DNA of 19,495 nucleotides from VFBF01 sp033764865. GTDB lineage: Bacteria; Pseudomonadota; Alphaproteobacteria; Caulobacterales; Aquidulcibacteraceae. Positions within the stretch are counted from its first letter, which is position 1, and each line of letters begins with the position of its first letter. Of the stretch, positions 1-7,741 are shown piece by piece. The notes beneath the pieces were generated by a model. The model saw only the letters and a program-made list of their open reading frames with translations. It had not been told where the DNA came from and did not search any database. The stretch covers positions 1-19,495 of the forward strand of contig JANRIM010000027.1 in assembly GCA_033764865.1 (NCBI GenBank), in the 5' to 3' direction. A program made the translations under genes and the position numbers.

Positions 1-1508
1 CCGTCCCGCACCAGGGCGATGGGGCCGCCGGTGGCCGCCTCCGGGCCGACGTGACCGATGCAGAAGCCGCGCGTGGCGCCGGAGAAGCGGCCATCGGTGA
101 TCAGCGCCACCTTGTCTCCCATGCCTTGTCCGTAGAGGGCGGCCGTGGTGGACAACATCTCCCGCATGCCCGGCCCGCCGCGAGGACCTTCATAGCGGAT
201 CACCAACACTTCCCCTTCGCTGTACTGCCTGTTGGAGACGGCCGCGAAGCACGCCTCCTCGCCGTCGAACACGCGCGCAGGCCCGCGGAACGACGTGGAC
301 GGCAGACCCGCGATCTTCACGATGGCGCCATCCGGCGCGAGCGTGCCCCACAAGCCAACCACGCCGCCGTCGGGCGACAAGGGATCGCTCATGGGGCGGA
401 TCACGTCCTGATCGGTGCGCAGCGTCACGCCCTCGAGGTTTTCGCGCAGCGTCTTGCCGGTGACGGTCATGACGTCGCCATGCAAAAGGCCCGCGTCCAG
501 CAGGACGCGCATCAGCGCCGGCATGCCGCCCGCCTCGCCCATGTGCTTGGCCACGTACTTCCCACCCGGCTGCAAATCCACGAGCCATGGCGTGCGCTTG
601 AAGGTCTCCGCCATGTCCTTGAGCGTAAACCGCACGCCCGCCTCATGCGCCATCGCCGGCAGGTGGAGGCCGCCGTTGGTGGAGCCGCCCGTGGCGGCCA
701 CCACGATGGCGGCGTTCTCGAACGCTTCGCGGGTGCATATGTCGCGCGGGCGGATGTTCTTCTCGATCAGATCGACGACGGCGCGACCGCTGGCCTCGGC
801 GTACGCGTCGCGCGATTCGTAGACCGCCGGCAGCGCCGCGGAGAGCGGCAACGCAAGCCCGATGGCTTCGCTCACGCAGGCCATCGTATTGGCGGTGTAT
901 TGGCCTCCGCACGCACCGTCGCCCGGGCAGGCGTGCCGCTCGAGGTCGCAGAGGTCCTCCAAGGACATCCTGCCCGCCGCGTGCGCACCGACGCCCTCGA
1001 AAAGGTCCCGGACGTTGACCTCACGACCACGCCAGGCGCCCGGCAGGATGGAGCCGCCGTAGAGAAAGACGCTGGGAACATTGAGCCGCAGCATCGCCAT
1101 CATCATGCCCGGCAGGGATTTGTCGCAACCCGCGACGCCCACAAGCGCATCGTACGCGTGACCGCGCATGGTGAGTTCGACGGAGTCGGCGATGGCCTCC
1201 CGCGACGCGAGCGAGGACCGCATGCCCTCATGGCCCATGGCGATGCCGTCGGTGACGGTAATGGTGCAGAACTCGCGCGGCGTGGCGCCGGCGGCCTTCA
1301 CCCCGGCCGACACGGCGTGCGCCTGGCGCATCAGCGCTGTGTTGCAGGGCGCGGCCTCATTCCAGCAGGAGGCGACGCCCACGAACGGCTGCTCGATCTC
1401 CTTGGTGCCGAGGCCCATGGCGTAGAGGTAGGACCGGTGCGGCGCCCGCTCCGGCCCCACGGTGGTGTGGCGGGAGGGGAGTTTGGATTTATCCCAGCGT
1501 CGGGTCAT
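1..1508 (-). CDS. ilvD: Dihydroxy-acid dehydratase (IlvD/Edd family), 3' end cut off by window edge
   Basis: Dehydrates 2,3-dihydroxy-isovalerate and 2,3-dihydroxy-3-methylvalerate to the 2-keto acids in valine and isoleucine synthesis; a cytoplasmic Fe-S enzyme. The frame starts MTRRWDKSKLPSR and stays open to the left edge (about 502 codons seen; the family runs roughly 550-615). The three expected cluster cysteines are visible: C48 in ASCWNEAAPCN, C128 in GCDKSLPG and C200 in GACGGQYTANTM. K130 beside C128 is the lysine position that is carbamylated for Mg2+ binding in studied homologues. The GACGGQYTANTM form resembles the [2Fe-2S] dehydratase type. AATGGSTNGGLHLPA also fits the family. 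The start lies 23 nt after the valS stop, so the two are probably co-transcribed, and I see no separate promoter or attenuator leader. Sugar-acid dehydratases (EDD, xylonate) are related, but the overall match favours IlvD. Confidence 0.93.
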   Translation of the reverse strand, partial: MTRRWDKSKLPSRHTTVGPERAPHRSYLYAMGLGTKEIEQPFVGVASCWNEAAPCNTALMRQAHAVSAGVKAAGATPREFCTITVTDGIAMGHEGMRSSLASREAIADSVELTMRGHAYDALVGVAGCDKSLPGMMMAMLRLNVPSVFLYGGSILPGAWRGREVNVRDLFEGVGAHAAGRMSLEDLCDLERHACPGDGACGGQYTANTMACVSEAIGLALPLSAALPAVYESRDAYAEASGRAVVDLIEKNIRPRDICTREAFENAAIVVAATGGSTNGGLHLPAMAHEAGVRFTLKDMAETFKRTPWLVDLQPGGKYVAKHMGEAGGMPALMRVLLDAGLLHGDVMTVTGKTLRENLEGVTLRTDQDVIRPMSDPLSPDGGVVGLWGTLAPDGAIVKIAGLPSTSFRGPARVFDGEEACFAAVSNRQYSEGEVLVIRYEGPRGGPGMREMLSTTAALYGQGMGDKVALITDGRFSGATRGFCIGHVGPEAATGGPIALVRD

Positions 1509-1531
1509 GGCGATGTGCTTTCCGGTTTGGA

Positions 1532-4258
1532 TCAGGTGGCGGCCTTCAGGCGGTCAAGCGCGGCGGCGAGCTTGACGGCGGCGGCTTCGGTTTCCGCAAG
1601 ACGCTCGCGCTGCTCCTCGACCACCTCTTCAGGCGCACGCTCGATGAATTGGGCGTTCGAGAGCTTGGCGCGGGTCTTTTCGGCCTCGCCGTTCAACCGC
1701 GCGATCTCCTTGCCGAGGCGGGCGATCTCTTCTGCGAAATCCACCACGCCTTCCAGCGGCAGCGCCACGACCGCCTCGTCGAGCACGAACGTCACGGCGC
1801 CCGGCGGCGGGGTCTCCGCGCTGGTGGAATACTCCAGCCGGGCCAGGCGATCGATGAGGTCCTGGTAGCGTTCGAGCCGCGCGGCGGTGTCCGGCTCCGC
1901 GCCCACGAGCAGCAGGGGAATGCGCGCCGCCGGCGGCACGTTCATCGCCGCACGCAGGGCCCGCGTCTCCGACACGAGCCGGATGATCCAGTCGATCTCG
2001 GCGTCGGCGTGCGCATCGACGAGGGTGTCCGGCAGGTCGGGCCACGGGTGGGACACCAGGAGCGAGCCCCGCTTGGGCCCCGTTTCCGAGAGTCGCTCCC
2101 ACAACTCCTCGGTCATGAACGGCATGAACGGATGCAGCAGCATCAGGATGCGATCGAGCACCCAGGCCGCCGTGCGGCGCGTCTCGATCTTTGGCCCGTC
2201 CTCCTCGCCGGCCAGCAACGGCTTCACGAGTTCGAGGTACCAGTCGCAGAAGACGTTCCACACGAAGCGGTAGAGCGTGCCCGCGGCCTCATTGAACCGG
2301 AACGCCTCGATCTCACCGGTGACGACGGCGGCGGTGCGCGCAGTCTCGCCCACGATCCAGCGGTTCACGGTTTCCTTCGGCGCTGCGGGATCGAACGGCT
2401 CCCACCAGGCGCACTCGTTCATCTGGCAGAAGCGCGCGGCGTTCCAGAGCTTGGTGCCGAAATTCCGGTACCCCTCGATGCGCGGCTCGCTGAGCTTGAT
2501 GTCCCGCCCCTGCGCCGCCATCGCCGCGAGCGTGAACCGCAGCGCATCGGCGCCGAACTTGTCCACCAGCGTCAGCGGATCGAGCACATTGCCCTTGGAC
2601 TTCGACATCTTGGCGCCGCTCGCGTCGCGCACGAGGGCGTGGATGTACACGTCCCTGAACGGGACCTCCTTCATGAAGTGGAGGCCCAGCATCATCATCC
2701 GCGCGACCCAGAAAAAGATGATGTCGAACGCCGTGACGAGCGTTGCGGTGGGATAGAATTTTTTCAGCTCGGCGGTGCTTTCGGGCCAGCCGAGCGTGGA
2801 GAACGGCCACAGGCCCGAAGAGAACCATGTGTCGAGGACGTCCTCGTCCTGCACGAGTTTTTCCGCACGTCCGTAGTGCGCCTTCGCCGCCGCCAACGCG
2901 GCCGATTCAGTCTCCTCCACGAAGATCGTCCCGTCTGGCCCGTACCACGCGGGAATCCGGTGGCCCCACCAGAGCTGGCGCGAGACGCACCATGGCTCGA
3001 TGTTGCGCATCCACTCGAAGTACGTCTTCTCCCACTGCCGGGGCGTGAAGACCGTGCGCCCCTCCTCCACCGCCTTGACGGCGGGAATGGCCAGTGTGGG
3101 CGCGTCCACGTACCACTGGTCCGTCAGCATCGGCTCAATCACGACGCCGGAGCGGTCGCCCATCGGCTGGGTGATCTTCTTGTCCTCGACGCGGTCAAGC
3201 AGCCCCAGGGCCTCGATGTCGGCGACAATGAGCCGCCGGGCCTCGAAGCGGTCGAGGCCGCGGTACTTCGCGGGCACATAGTCGGCGTCCATCATGCGCC
3301 CGCGCGTGTCCATGAGCGCATAGAGCGGCAGGTCGTGGCGGCGCGCGACGCGGTAATCGTTGAAGTCGTGCGCGCCGGTGATCTTGACCGCGCCGGAGCC
3401 GAAGTCGGGGTCGGGGTACTCGTCGGCGATGATGGGGATGAGGCGATCGGCCAGCGGCAGGCGCACGCGCTTGCCGACGATCGCAGCGTAGCGCTTGTCG
3501 CTTGGGTGCACCGCAACGGCGCCGTCCCCCAGCATCGTCTCGGGACGGGTGGTGGCGATGGCGATGTAGTCACGCGTCTCCCACGCCGTCGGCGCGCCGT
3601 CGGCGTCATGCGCGATGGGGAAGTCGTACGTCTCGCCGTTCTCCAGCGGATAGCGGAAGTGCCAGAAGTGACCGTTCACCTCAGTGTTCACCACTTCGAG
3701 GTCGGAGATGGCGGTCTCGAAATGCGGATCCCAGTTCACCAGCCGCTTGTCGCGATAGATGAGGCCCTCGCGATGCAGCTGAACGAACACCTTCCGGACG
3801 GCGGCCGACAGGCCTTCGTCCATCGTGAACCGTTCACGGCTCCAGTCCGCCGAGCAGCCGAGACGCTTCAGCTGTTGCAGGATCTGCCCGCCCGACTTGT
3901 CTTTCCACGCCCAGACCCGCTGCACGAATTCCTCGCGCCCCAGCGTGCGCCGGTCCGCGGCGCCGTCCTCGGCGAGTTGGCGCTCCACCACCATCTGCGT
4001 GGCGATGCCGGCGTGATCGAGCCCCGGCTGCCAAAGCGCCGCCTTGCCGCGCATCCGCTCAAAGCGGATCAGCACGTCCTGCAGGGTGTTGTTGAGCGCA
4101 TGCCCGATGTGCAGCGTGCCCGTGACGTTGGGCGGCGGGATGACGATGCAGTAGGGGTCGGCTCCGGGCGTGGCGACGGGGGCGAACGCGTGGGCGCGCT
4201 CCCAGAGGGCGGCGATCCGCGCCTCGGCGGCCTTGGGATCGAAGGTAGTGTCGAGCAT
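1532..4258 (-). CDS. valS: Valyl-tRNA synthetase
   Basis: Charges tRNA-Val with valine in the cytoplasm; class I synthetase of 908 aa, normal for the family. The N-terminal PPPNVTGTLHIGHALNN carries the HIGH signature at residues 50-53, and KMSKS lies at residues 550-554 within AKMSKSKGNVLDP. Between them is the editing (CP1) insert, with motifs such as TTRPETMLGD. The anticodon-binding domain follows, with FMPFMTEELWE. The last ~60 residues form the charged coiled coil typical of ValRS. The start MLDTTFDPKAAEARI fits the family. The gene lies 92 nt downstream of popZ and 23 nt upstream of ilvD on the same strand. A long open frame on the opposite strand across the gene is a GC-driven shadow. 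Confidence 0.98.
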   Translation of the reverse strand: MLDTTFDPKAAEARIAALWERAHAFAPVATPGADPYCIVIPPPNVTGTLHIGHALNNTLQDVLIRFERMRGKAALWQPGLDHAGIATQMVVERQLAEDGAADRRTLGREEFVQRVWAWKDKSGGQILQQLKRLGCSADWSRERFTMDEGLSAAVRKVFVQLHREGLIYRDKRLVNWDPHFETAISDLEVVNTEVNGHFWHFRYPLENGETYDFPIAHDADGAPTAWETRDYIAIATTRPETMLGDGAVAVHPSDKRYAAIVGKRVRLPLADRLIPIIADEYPDPDFGSGAVKITGAHDFNDYRVARRHDLPLYALMDTRGRMMDADYVPAKYRGLDRFEARRLIVADIEALGLLDRVEDKKITQPMGDRSGVVIEPMLTDQWYVDAPTLAIPAVKAVEEGRTVFTPRQWEKTYFEWMRNIEPWCVSRQLWWGHRIPAWYGPDGTIFVEETESAALAAAKAHYGRAEKLVQDEDVLDTWFSSGLWPFSTLGWPESTAELKKFYPTATLVTAFDIIFFWVARMMMLGLHFMKEVPFRDVYIHALVRDASGAKMSKSKGNVLDPLTLVDKFGADALRFTLAAMAAQGRDIKLSEPRIEGYRNFGTKLWNAARFCQMNECAWWEPFDPAAPKETVNRWIVGETARTAAVVTGEIEAFRFNEAAGTLYRFVWNVFCDWYLELVKPLLAGEEDGPKIETRRTAAWVLDRILMLLHPFMPFMTEELWERLSETGPKRGSLLVSHPWPDLPDTLVDAHADAEIDWIIRLVSETRALRAAMNVPPAARIPLLLVGAEPDTAARLERYQDLIDRLARLEYSTSAETPPPGAVTFVLDEAVVALPLEGVVDFAEEIARLGKEIARLNGEAEKTRAKLSNAQFIERAPEEVVEEQRERLAETEAAAVKLAAALDRLKAAT

Positions 4259-4271
4259 GGGACTTCATAGC

Positions 4272-4293
4272 GTCGCGCCGGCCACCGCGCGAC
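4272..4293 (-). other. Stable hairpin in the valS 5' leader
   Basis: A perfect 7-bp inverted repeat, GTCGCGC / GCGCGAC with an 8-nt loop, lies in the 92-nt gap between popZ and valS and ends about 13 nt before the valS start codon. No U-tract follows on the minus strand, so it is not a normal intrinsic terminator. It could affect valS translation or mRNA processing. In such GC-rich DNA, chance is possible. Confidence 0.4.
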
Positions 4294-4350
4294 CCCCCTC
4301 ATCCCCGCGGCGGAGACCCGCCCGCGAAACCCGCGCCCTGGTCCCGCCGA

Positions 4351-4863
4351 TCAGCGCGCGAGGCGCGAAATGCGGTCGAGTTCCGCTTCCACCTTCGCTT
4401 CCACGATGGTCGGCAGGTTCTGCTCCAGCCATTCGCGCAGCATCGGGCGAAGCAATTCCCGGACGACGCCTTCCAGCGTCTGTCCTTGTTGCTCGGCCAG
4501 CCGCAGCGACCCCGCGAGACGGGTGAACGAATGCGCCGCCGCGGAGACGACGGGCTCGGACATGATGGCGTCGGGATGCTGCGGCGCCGGTTGCGGCGCG
4601 GGGGCCGCGGCGCGCGGCGGCGGCGGCGCCGGGACGGGTTCGGGCGCGGCCTGTTCGTCGAACACCAGCAGATCGTCGTCGTCGGCGGGCGCGGGCGTAG
4701 GCGCAGGGGCGGGCGCCGCCGTCGCCGGCGCGGGCATGCTCAGCTCGAGCACCGGCTCCTGGCTCGGCGCCGCCGTACCGGCGTCGTCTTCGGAGATGAT
4801 CCGCCTGATCGAGGCGAGGATCTCCTCCATGGAGGGTTCGGCCTGGGATTCCTGAAGCGCCAT
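4351..4863 (-). CDS. popZ: Polar organizing protein PopZ (DUF2497 family)
   Basis: Forms the cell-pole matrix that anchors the ParB-parS centromere and polar signalling proteins in Caulobacter. The 170-aa sequence has the three PopZ regions. The N-terminal conserved helix is PSMEEILASIRRIISEDDA (about residues 11-29). A long proline/alanine/acidic linker covers about 30-95. The C-terminal oligomerisation helices include TLEGVVRELLRPMLREWLEQ and NLPTIVEAKVEAELDRISR. Length is close to Caulobacter PopZ (177 aa, from memory). It lies between a TolC-type gene and valS on one strand, a neighbourhood I recall from Caulobacter. No strong Shine-Dalgarno sequence is seen at the ATG. DUF2497 proteins outside Caulobacterales are often annotated hypothetical, but the terminal motifs here are full-strength. 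Confidence 0.93.
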   Translation of the reverse strand: MALQESQAEPSMEEILASIRRIISEDDAGTAAPSQEPVLELSMPAPATAAPAPAPTPAPADDDDLLVFDEQAAPEPVPAPPPPRAAAPAPQPAPQHPDAIMSEPVVSAAAHSFTRLAGSLRLAEQQGQTLEGVVRELLRPMLREWLEQNLPTIVEAKVEAELDRISRLAR

Positions 4864-4947
4864 GATGGAGACATCCGTGAACTGAGTCGCGCCGTTGCGA
4901 ACCTGCCGGATCGCCGCCCGCTCCTCTTCACAGTCCCCGGCGGGCGA

Positions 4948-6321
4948 TCAGTCGTCGCGATCGCGCGCGGGTCTGGTGGAGAGAATCGTGAAGCTCACCG
5001 CGCGTCGATGGTCTTCCGGATCGTATAACGGCGCGTTAACGCCGAGCGTGCGCGCATCGAGCTTGCCGATCGACAACAGCAGCGCGTGGGCGGCTACGTA
5101 GGCGTCCCGCTCAGCGCCCACGAGGGCGAGCTGCGAATCGAGCAGCTCCTGCTGGGCGTTCAGCACGTCCAGCGTGGTGCGCAGGCCCACCTGCTGCTCC
5201 TGGTCCACGCCTTCGAGCGCGAGTTTGTTGGCCTTCACCTGCGCGCGCGACGCCTCCGTCACCCGCAGCGCGGCCGCGTAGTCGTTCCAGGCCGAGGTGG
5301 TCTGGCTCACCACGCCGCGACGGACCTCTTCCGTGCGGGCCTGCGCCAGCAGCACGCCGATCCGGGCCTGGCGGGTGCGTGAGCGCGCGAAACCGCCTTC
5401 AAACAGGGGAATGGTGATCTGCGCGGCGGCCGACTGCGTGTCGGACGTGACGCCCGGGATGTTCTGGTCGATGTCGCGCGCCATGCGGCCCACGATGGAC
5501 AGCTGGGGCAGCAGGTCCGCGCGGGCGATGCGCACCTGCTGGCGGGCGGCGGCCTCGTTCTCCTTGAACAGGCGCAATTCCGGATTGAGATCGAGGGCGA
5601 TGGCCACCGCCTCATCCAGTGTCGCGGGCAGCCCGACGGCGGCGGGCGCCGGCTCCAACGCGTTCGCGGGCTGGCCCACCACGCGCACGTAGTCCGCCAG
5701 CGAGGCCTCGTAGTTGGCGCGGGCGCCCGCCAGCCCAGCGAGGGCGCCGGACAAACGCGCCTCGGACTGGGCGACGTCCGTGCGCGTGATCTCGCCCACC
5801 TCGAAGCGGTCCTTGGAGGCCTGCAGCTGGCGCTCCAGCAGGCGCACGTTGTTTTCACGGATGCGAACGCTTTCGGCGTCACGCTGGACGGTGACGTAGG
5901 CGGAGATCACCTGCAGCAGCACCGATTGTTCGGTGGACCTGAGCCCCTCCTGCGCGCCGCGGATCTGGGCGTTGGCGAGCCCGATCTGCGCCAGCCGGCG
6001 GCCGCCCTCGAACAGCGACTGCGAGGCCGAGACGGACGCGCTCTGCGGCTCGATGGTGCTTTTGGTGCGCGTCGATCCGGCTGGGGCCTCAGTCTCGGTG
6101 ATGCGCAGCTGGGTGGCGTACTCGCCACTGACGCCCACCTGGGGCAGGAAGCCCGCACGCGCCTGGGCGAAGCCTTCGTCGGCCTGGCGGGCCTCCTGGC
6201 GGGCGCCGTCGAGCGTCGGGTTCGTGCGGTAGGCGGCGGCCAGCGCATCGGCGAGCGTGTCGGCCATCGCCGGGGCCGGCGCGAGGCCGACAGCGAGCAT
6301 CACGCTCCAGAATTTCCGCAT
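4948..6321 (-). CDS. tolC: TolC-family outer membrane channel (type I secretion / efflux)
   Basis: Outer membrane factor that forms the exit duct of type I secretion or RND-type efflux systems. From the chosen start the product is 457 aa, with a signal peptide MRKFWSVMLAVGLAPAPAMA cut after AMA (residue 20). Two repeated outer-membrane-efflux (OEP) halves follow, with typical segments such as TLADALAAAYRTNPTLDGAR, LFEGGRRLAQIG, RTDVAQSEARL, IPLFEGGFARSRTRQA and TTLDVLNAQQELLDS. A longer frame begins 45 nt upstream, but the ATG at 6321 follows an AGAGGCGGG ribosome site and starts a proper signal peptide. No inner-membrane ABC or adaptor gene is adjacent, so the partner is encoded elsewhere. 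Its place beside popZ recalls Caulobacter RsaFa, which exports the S-layer protein; the substrate here cannot be told. Confidence 0.93.
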   Translation of the reverse strand: MRKFWSVMLAVGLAPAPAMADTLADALAAAYRTNPTLDGARQEARQADEGFAQARAGFLPQVGVSGEYATQLRITETEAPAGSTRTKSTIEPQSASVSASQSLFEGGRRLAQIGLANAQIRGAQEGLRSTEQSVLLQVISAYVTVQRDAESVRIRENNVRLLERQLQASKDRFEVGEITRTDVAQSEARLSGALAGLAGARANYEASLADYVRVVGQPANALEPAPAAVGLPATLDEAVAIALDLNPELRLFKENEAAARQQVRIARADLLPQLSIVGRMARDIDQNIPGVTSDTQSAAAQITIPLFEGGFARSRTRQARIGVLLAQARTEEVRRGVVSQTTSAWNDYAAALRVTEASRAQVKANKLALEGVDQEQQVGLRTTLDVLNAQQELLDSQLALVGAERDAYVAAHALLLSIGKLDARTLGVNAPLYDPEDHRRAVSFTILSTRPARDRDD

Positions 6322-6352
6322 TGTCGCCCGCCTCTTAAGCTCTTCACTGAAT

Positions 6353-6376
6353 AATTTAGCATCCATTCAGCGTCTA
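6353..6376 (-). promoter_or_regulatory. Candidate housekeeping promoter for tolC
   Basis: On the minus strand, TAGACGC (6376-6370) and GCTAAATT (6360-6353) resemble the Caulobacter housekeeping elements TTGACGS and GCTANAWC. The spacer is 9 nt, one shorter than usual. Initiation would fall near 6346, leaving a leader of about 25 nt with a clear ribosome site before the ATG at 6321. Confidence 0.4.
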
Positions 6377-6430
6377 CGCCATGCGGCGTTCGATCTTTCT
6401 CCGCTCGCCGCCGCCGCCCCGGCGCACGCC

Positions 6431-7081
6431 TCAGAAGGAGAACGTGGGAACCGCCGCCAGGCCGGGGGCCACCGGCGGCGCGGCGTCGAAAACGACCCGA
6501 TAGGCCGTGACGCCCCGGGCCTTGGTGTAGACGCGCGCGTGCCCCGCGGGGCCGTCGCGGACGATGACCCCCAGCCGGCCGCCCTCGGCGAGTTGCGTAA
6601 GCCACGCGTCGGGCACCACCTCGGCCGCGCCGTTCAGGATGATGACGTCGTAAGGCGCGAGATCGGGCCAGCCCGCCGCGATGTCGGTGGACGCCGTATG
6701 GGCGCCAGTGACGCCGCAGGCTCCGAAGGCCGCCACCGCGGCGAAATTGAGCGCCGAATCCGGCTCAAGCAGCACGGCGTCCTCGCAGATTTGCGCCAGG
6801 AGGGCCGTACCGTAGCCCGTGGCGCCGGCGATCTCGAGCGCCCGGTCCGTGCGCCGCGGCGCGACCGCCTGGAGCAGCTTGGCGAGGTCCCGGGGACGCA
6901 GCAGCGTCCGCCCGGGCGCCACCTCAAGCTCGGAGTCGGAATACGCCAGCAGCTTGCGCGCCGGCGGTGCGAAAGCCTCCCGCGGCAAGGCGCGCATGGC
7001 GGCCAGGATCGCGGGATCGGTCACGTCGGCGGTGCGGACCTGGGTCTCCACCATCAACTGGCGGGCGGCGGCGAAATCCAT
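6431..7081 (-). CDS. Protein-L-isoaspartate O-methyltransferase family protein (diverged)
   Basis: A 216-aa protein of the Pcm fold: an S-adenosylmethionine enzyme family that methylates isoaspartyl residues in damaged proteins. Family marks in order are: N-terminal MDFAAARQLMVETQVR; LPREAFAPPARKLLAYSD (residues 32-49, matching the VPRE.FVP...AY.D motif); the SAM-binding segment ALEIAGATGYGTALLAQ (81-97); and YDVIILNGAAEVVPDAW. It is diverged: the glycine-rich SAM loop is normally EIGTGSGYQ, and the usual GQT after the AY.D motif reads GRT. Alphaproteobacteria often carry such a paralogue next to tolC and popZ, so true isoaspartyl repair activity is uncertain. It is transcribed toward tolC with a 109-nt gap that holds the candidate tolC promoter. 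Confidence 0.85.
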   Translation of the reverse strand: MDFAAARQLMVETQVRTADVTDPAILAAMRALPREAFAPPARKLLAYSDSELEVAPGRTLLRPRDLAKLLQAVAPRRTDRALEIAGATGYGTALLAQICEDAVLLEPDSALNFAAVAAFGACGVTGAHTASTDIAAGWPDLAPYDVIILNGAAEVVPDAWLTQLAEGGRLGVIVRDGPAGHARVYTKARGVTAYRVVFDAAPPVAPGLAAVPTFSF

Positions 7082-7189
7082 CGGCGAACTCGGTGCTTGG
7101 GCCTGAGCGCCGGCTGATACGCGGGTGCGCCGCGATCAACAAGACGGCGCCGCCGGACGCAGGGCGTCCCCCACCCTGCGCGGCCTGCA

Positions 7190-7216
7190 TTGTCGCCAGC
7201 CCCCGCGCTTGCTATC
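7190..7216 (+). promoter_or_regulatory. Candidate promoter for tRNA-Cys
   Basis: TTGTCGC (7190-7196), 14 nt, then GCTATC (7211-7216) resembles the Caulobacter-type TTGACGS / GCTANAWC promoter. It lies about 70 nt upstream of the mature tRNA-Cys 5' end. The rest of 7082-7286, between the methyltransferase start and the tRNA, shows no gene I can support. Confidence 0.38.
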
Positions 7217-7286
7217 TGCACAGCCCAACCCCCGGCGGGGCCTTCTGGCCAAGCCGATCCTTTGCGTCGCCCCTGGCGGCGAACGG

Positions 7287-7360
7287 GGCCACGTGGCGGA
7301 GGGGTTACGCAGCGGCCTGCAAAGCCGTGTACTCCGGTTCGAGTCCGGACGTGGCCTCCA
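7287..7360 (+). tRNA. tRNA-Cys (anticodon GCA)
   Basis: A full cloverleaf folds by eye. The acceptor arms GGCCACG / CGTGGCC (7287-7293 with 7350-7356) pair fully. The anticodon stem GCGGC / GCCGT has one G-U pair, with loop CTGCAAA and anticodon GCA at 7319-7321. The T arm is TCCGG-TTCGAGT-CCGGA. The discriminator is U (7357), as expected for tRNA-Cys, and the CCA end is encoded at 7358-7360. Confidence 0.97.
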
Positions 7361-7385
7361 CCCCCCTTTAACCCGTTCATTATGC

Positions 7386-7405
7386 AACGAAATTTACCCT
7401 TCGTT
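7386..7405. repeat. Short inverted repeat downstream of tRNA-Cys
   Basis: AACGAA / TTCGTT with an 8-nt centre, followed on the plus strand by CGCTTTT. It lies 25 nt after tRNA-Cys in a locally AT-richer stretch. It could be a weak first terminator for the tRNA or an operator. The evidence is only the symmetry. Confidence 0.3.
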
Positions 7406-7486
7406 CGCTTTTACCGAATCTTAAGGGGTTTGCGGGACAGTGCGGATGTCTTCCCTTGGAGACACCCCACCATACCCAACGCCTTC

Positions 7487-7515
7487 GGGGCCCCTCACGG
7501 GGCCCCCTTTTCTTT
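7487..7515 (+). terminator. Rho-independent terminator between the two tRNA genes
   Basis: A perfect 8-bp GC hairpin, GGGGCCCC-TCAC-GGGGCCCC (7487-7506), is followed by CTTTTCTTT (7507-7515). This is a textbook plus-strand intrinsic terminator. It lies 126 nt after tRNA-Cys and 89 nt before tRNA-Asn, so it ends either the tRNA-Cys transcript or a short independent RNA, and it separates the two tRNA units. Confidence 0.85.
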
Positions 7516-7575
7516 GCGGCGCACCGATCGGGCGCAACGGCCAGCGCATCCCCCTTTCGGACCACGCCCGATGTT

Positions 7576-7581
7576 GCTAGA
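7576..7581 (+). promoter_or_regulatory. Candidate -10 element for tRNA-Asn
   Basis: GCTAGA matches the first six bases of the Caulobacter-type -10 element GCTANAWC. A weak TTTCGG at 7555-7560 stands 15 nt upstream as a possible -35. Initiation near 7588 would leave a leader of about 17 nt before tRNA-Asn, which fits a stand-alone tRNA gene placed after a strong terminator. Confidence 0.35.
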
Positions 7582-7604
7582 GACCCCGCTCGCGCAAGCG
7601 ATGG

Positions 7605-7679
7605 TCCTCGGTAGCTCAGTGGTAGAGCAACCGGCTGTTAACCGGTTGGTCGTAGGTTCGAATCCTACCCGGGGAGCCA
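7605..7679 (+). tRNA. tRNA-Asn (anticodon GTT)
   Basis: The acceptor TCCTCGG / CCGGGGA pairs (7605-7611 with 7669-7675, one U-G). The D stem is GCTC / GAGC. The anticodon stem ACCGG / CCGGT has loop CTGTTAA, with anticodon GTT at 7637-7639. The T arm is GTAGG-TTCGAAT-CCTAC. The discriminator is G, and CCA is encoded at 7677-7679. Confidence 0.97.
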
Positions 7680-7741
7680 CTACTTTCGCCCAATTGCGGG
7701 GCGCTCCCTTTCTGCACGCGGCGCAACCGCCCGATGGCCCC

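Noticed and set aside
1509..1531. Leader or attenuator before ilvD
   Set aside because: The gap to valS is only 23 nt, with no hairpin or leader peptide.
51..1868. Plus-strand open frame opposite ilvD and the end of valS
   Set aside because: The minus strand carries clear IlvD cysteine motifs in the same place; the plus-strand product has no recognisable domain.
1649..4270. Long plus-strand open frame (873 codons) opposite valS
   Set aside because: It is exactly antisense to a canonical valyl-tRNA synthetase; its product is a low-complexity Arg/His/Gly-rich string with no motif, as GC-rich DNA commonly gives.
7287..7679. tRNA genes as integration sites for a genomic island
   Set aside because: No integrase, no repeated tRNA 3' end and no foreign-looking cargo in the window.
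7190..7741. Extension of CorA upstream through the tRNA genes
   Set aside because: It would translate tRNA-Cys, a terminator and tRNA-Asn; the family N-terminus fits ATG 7742.
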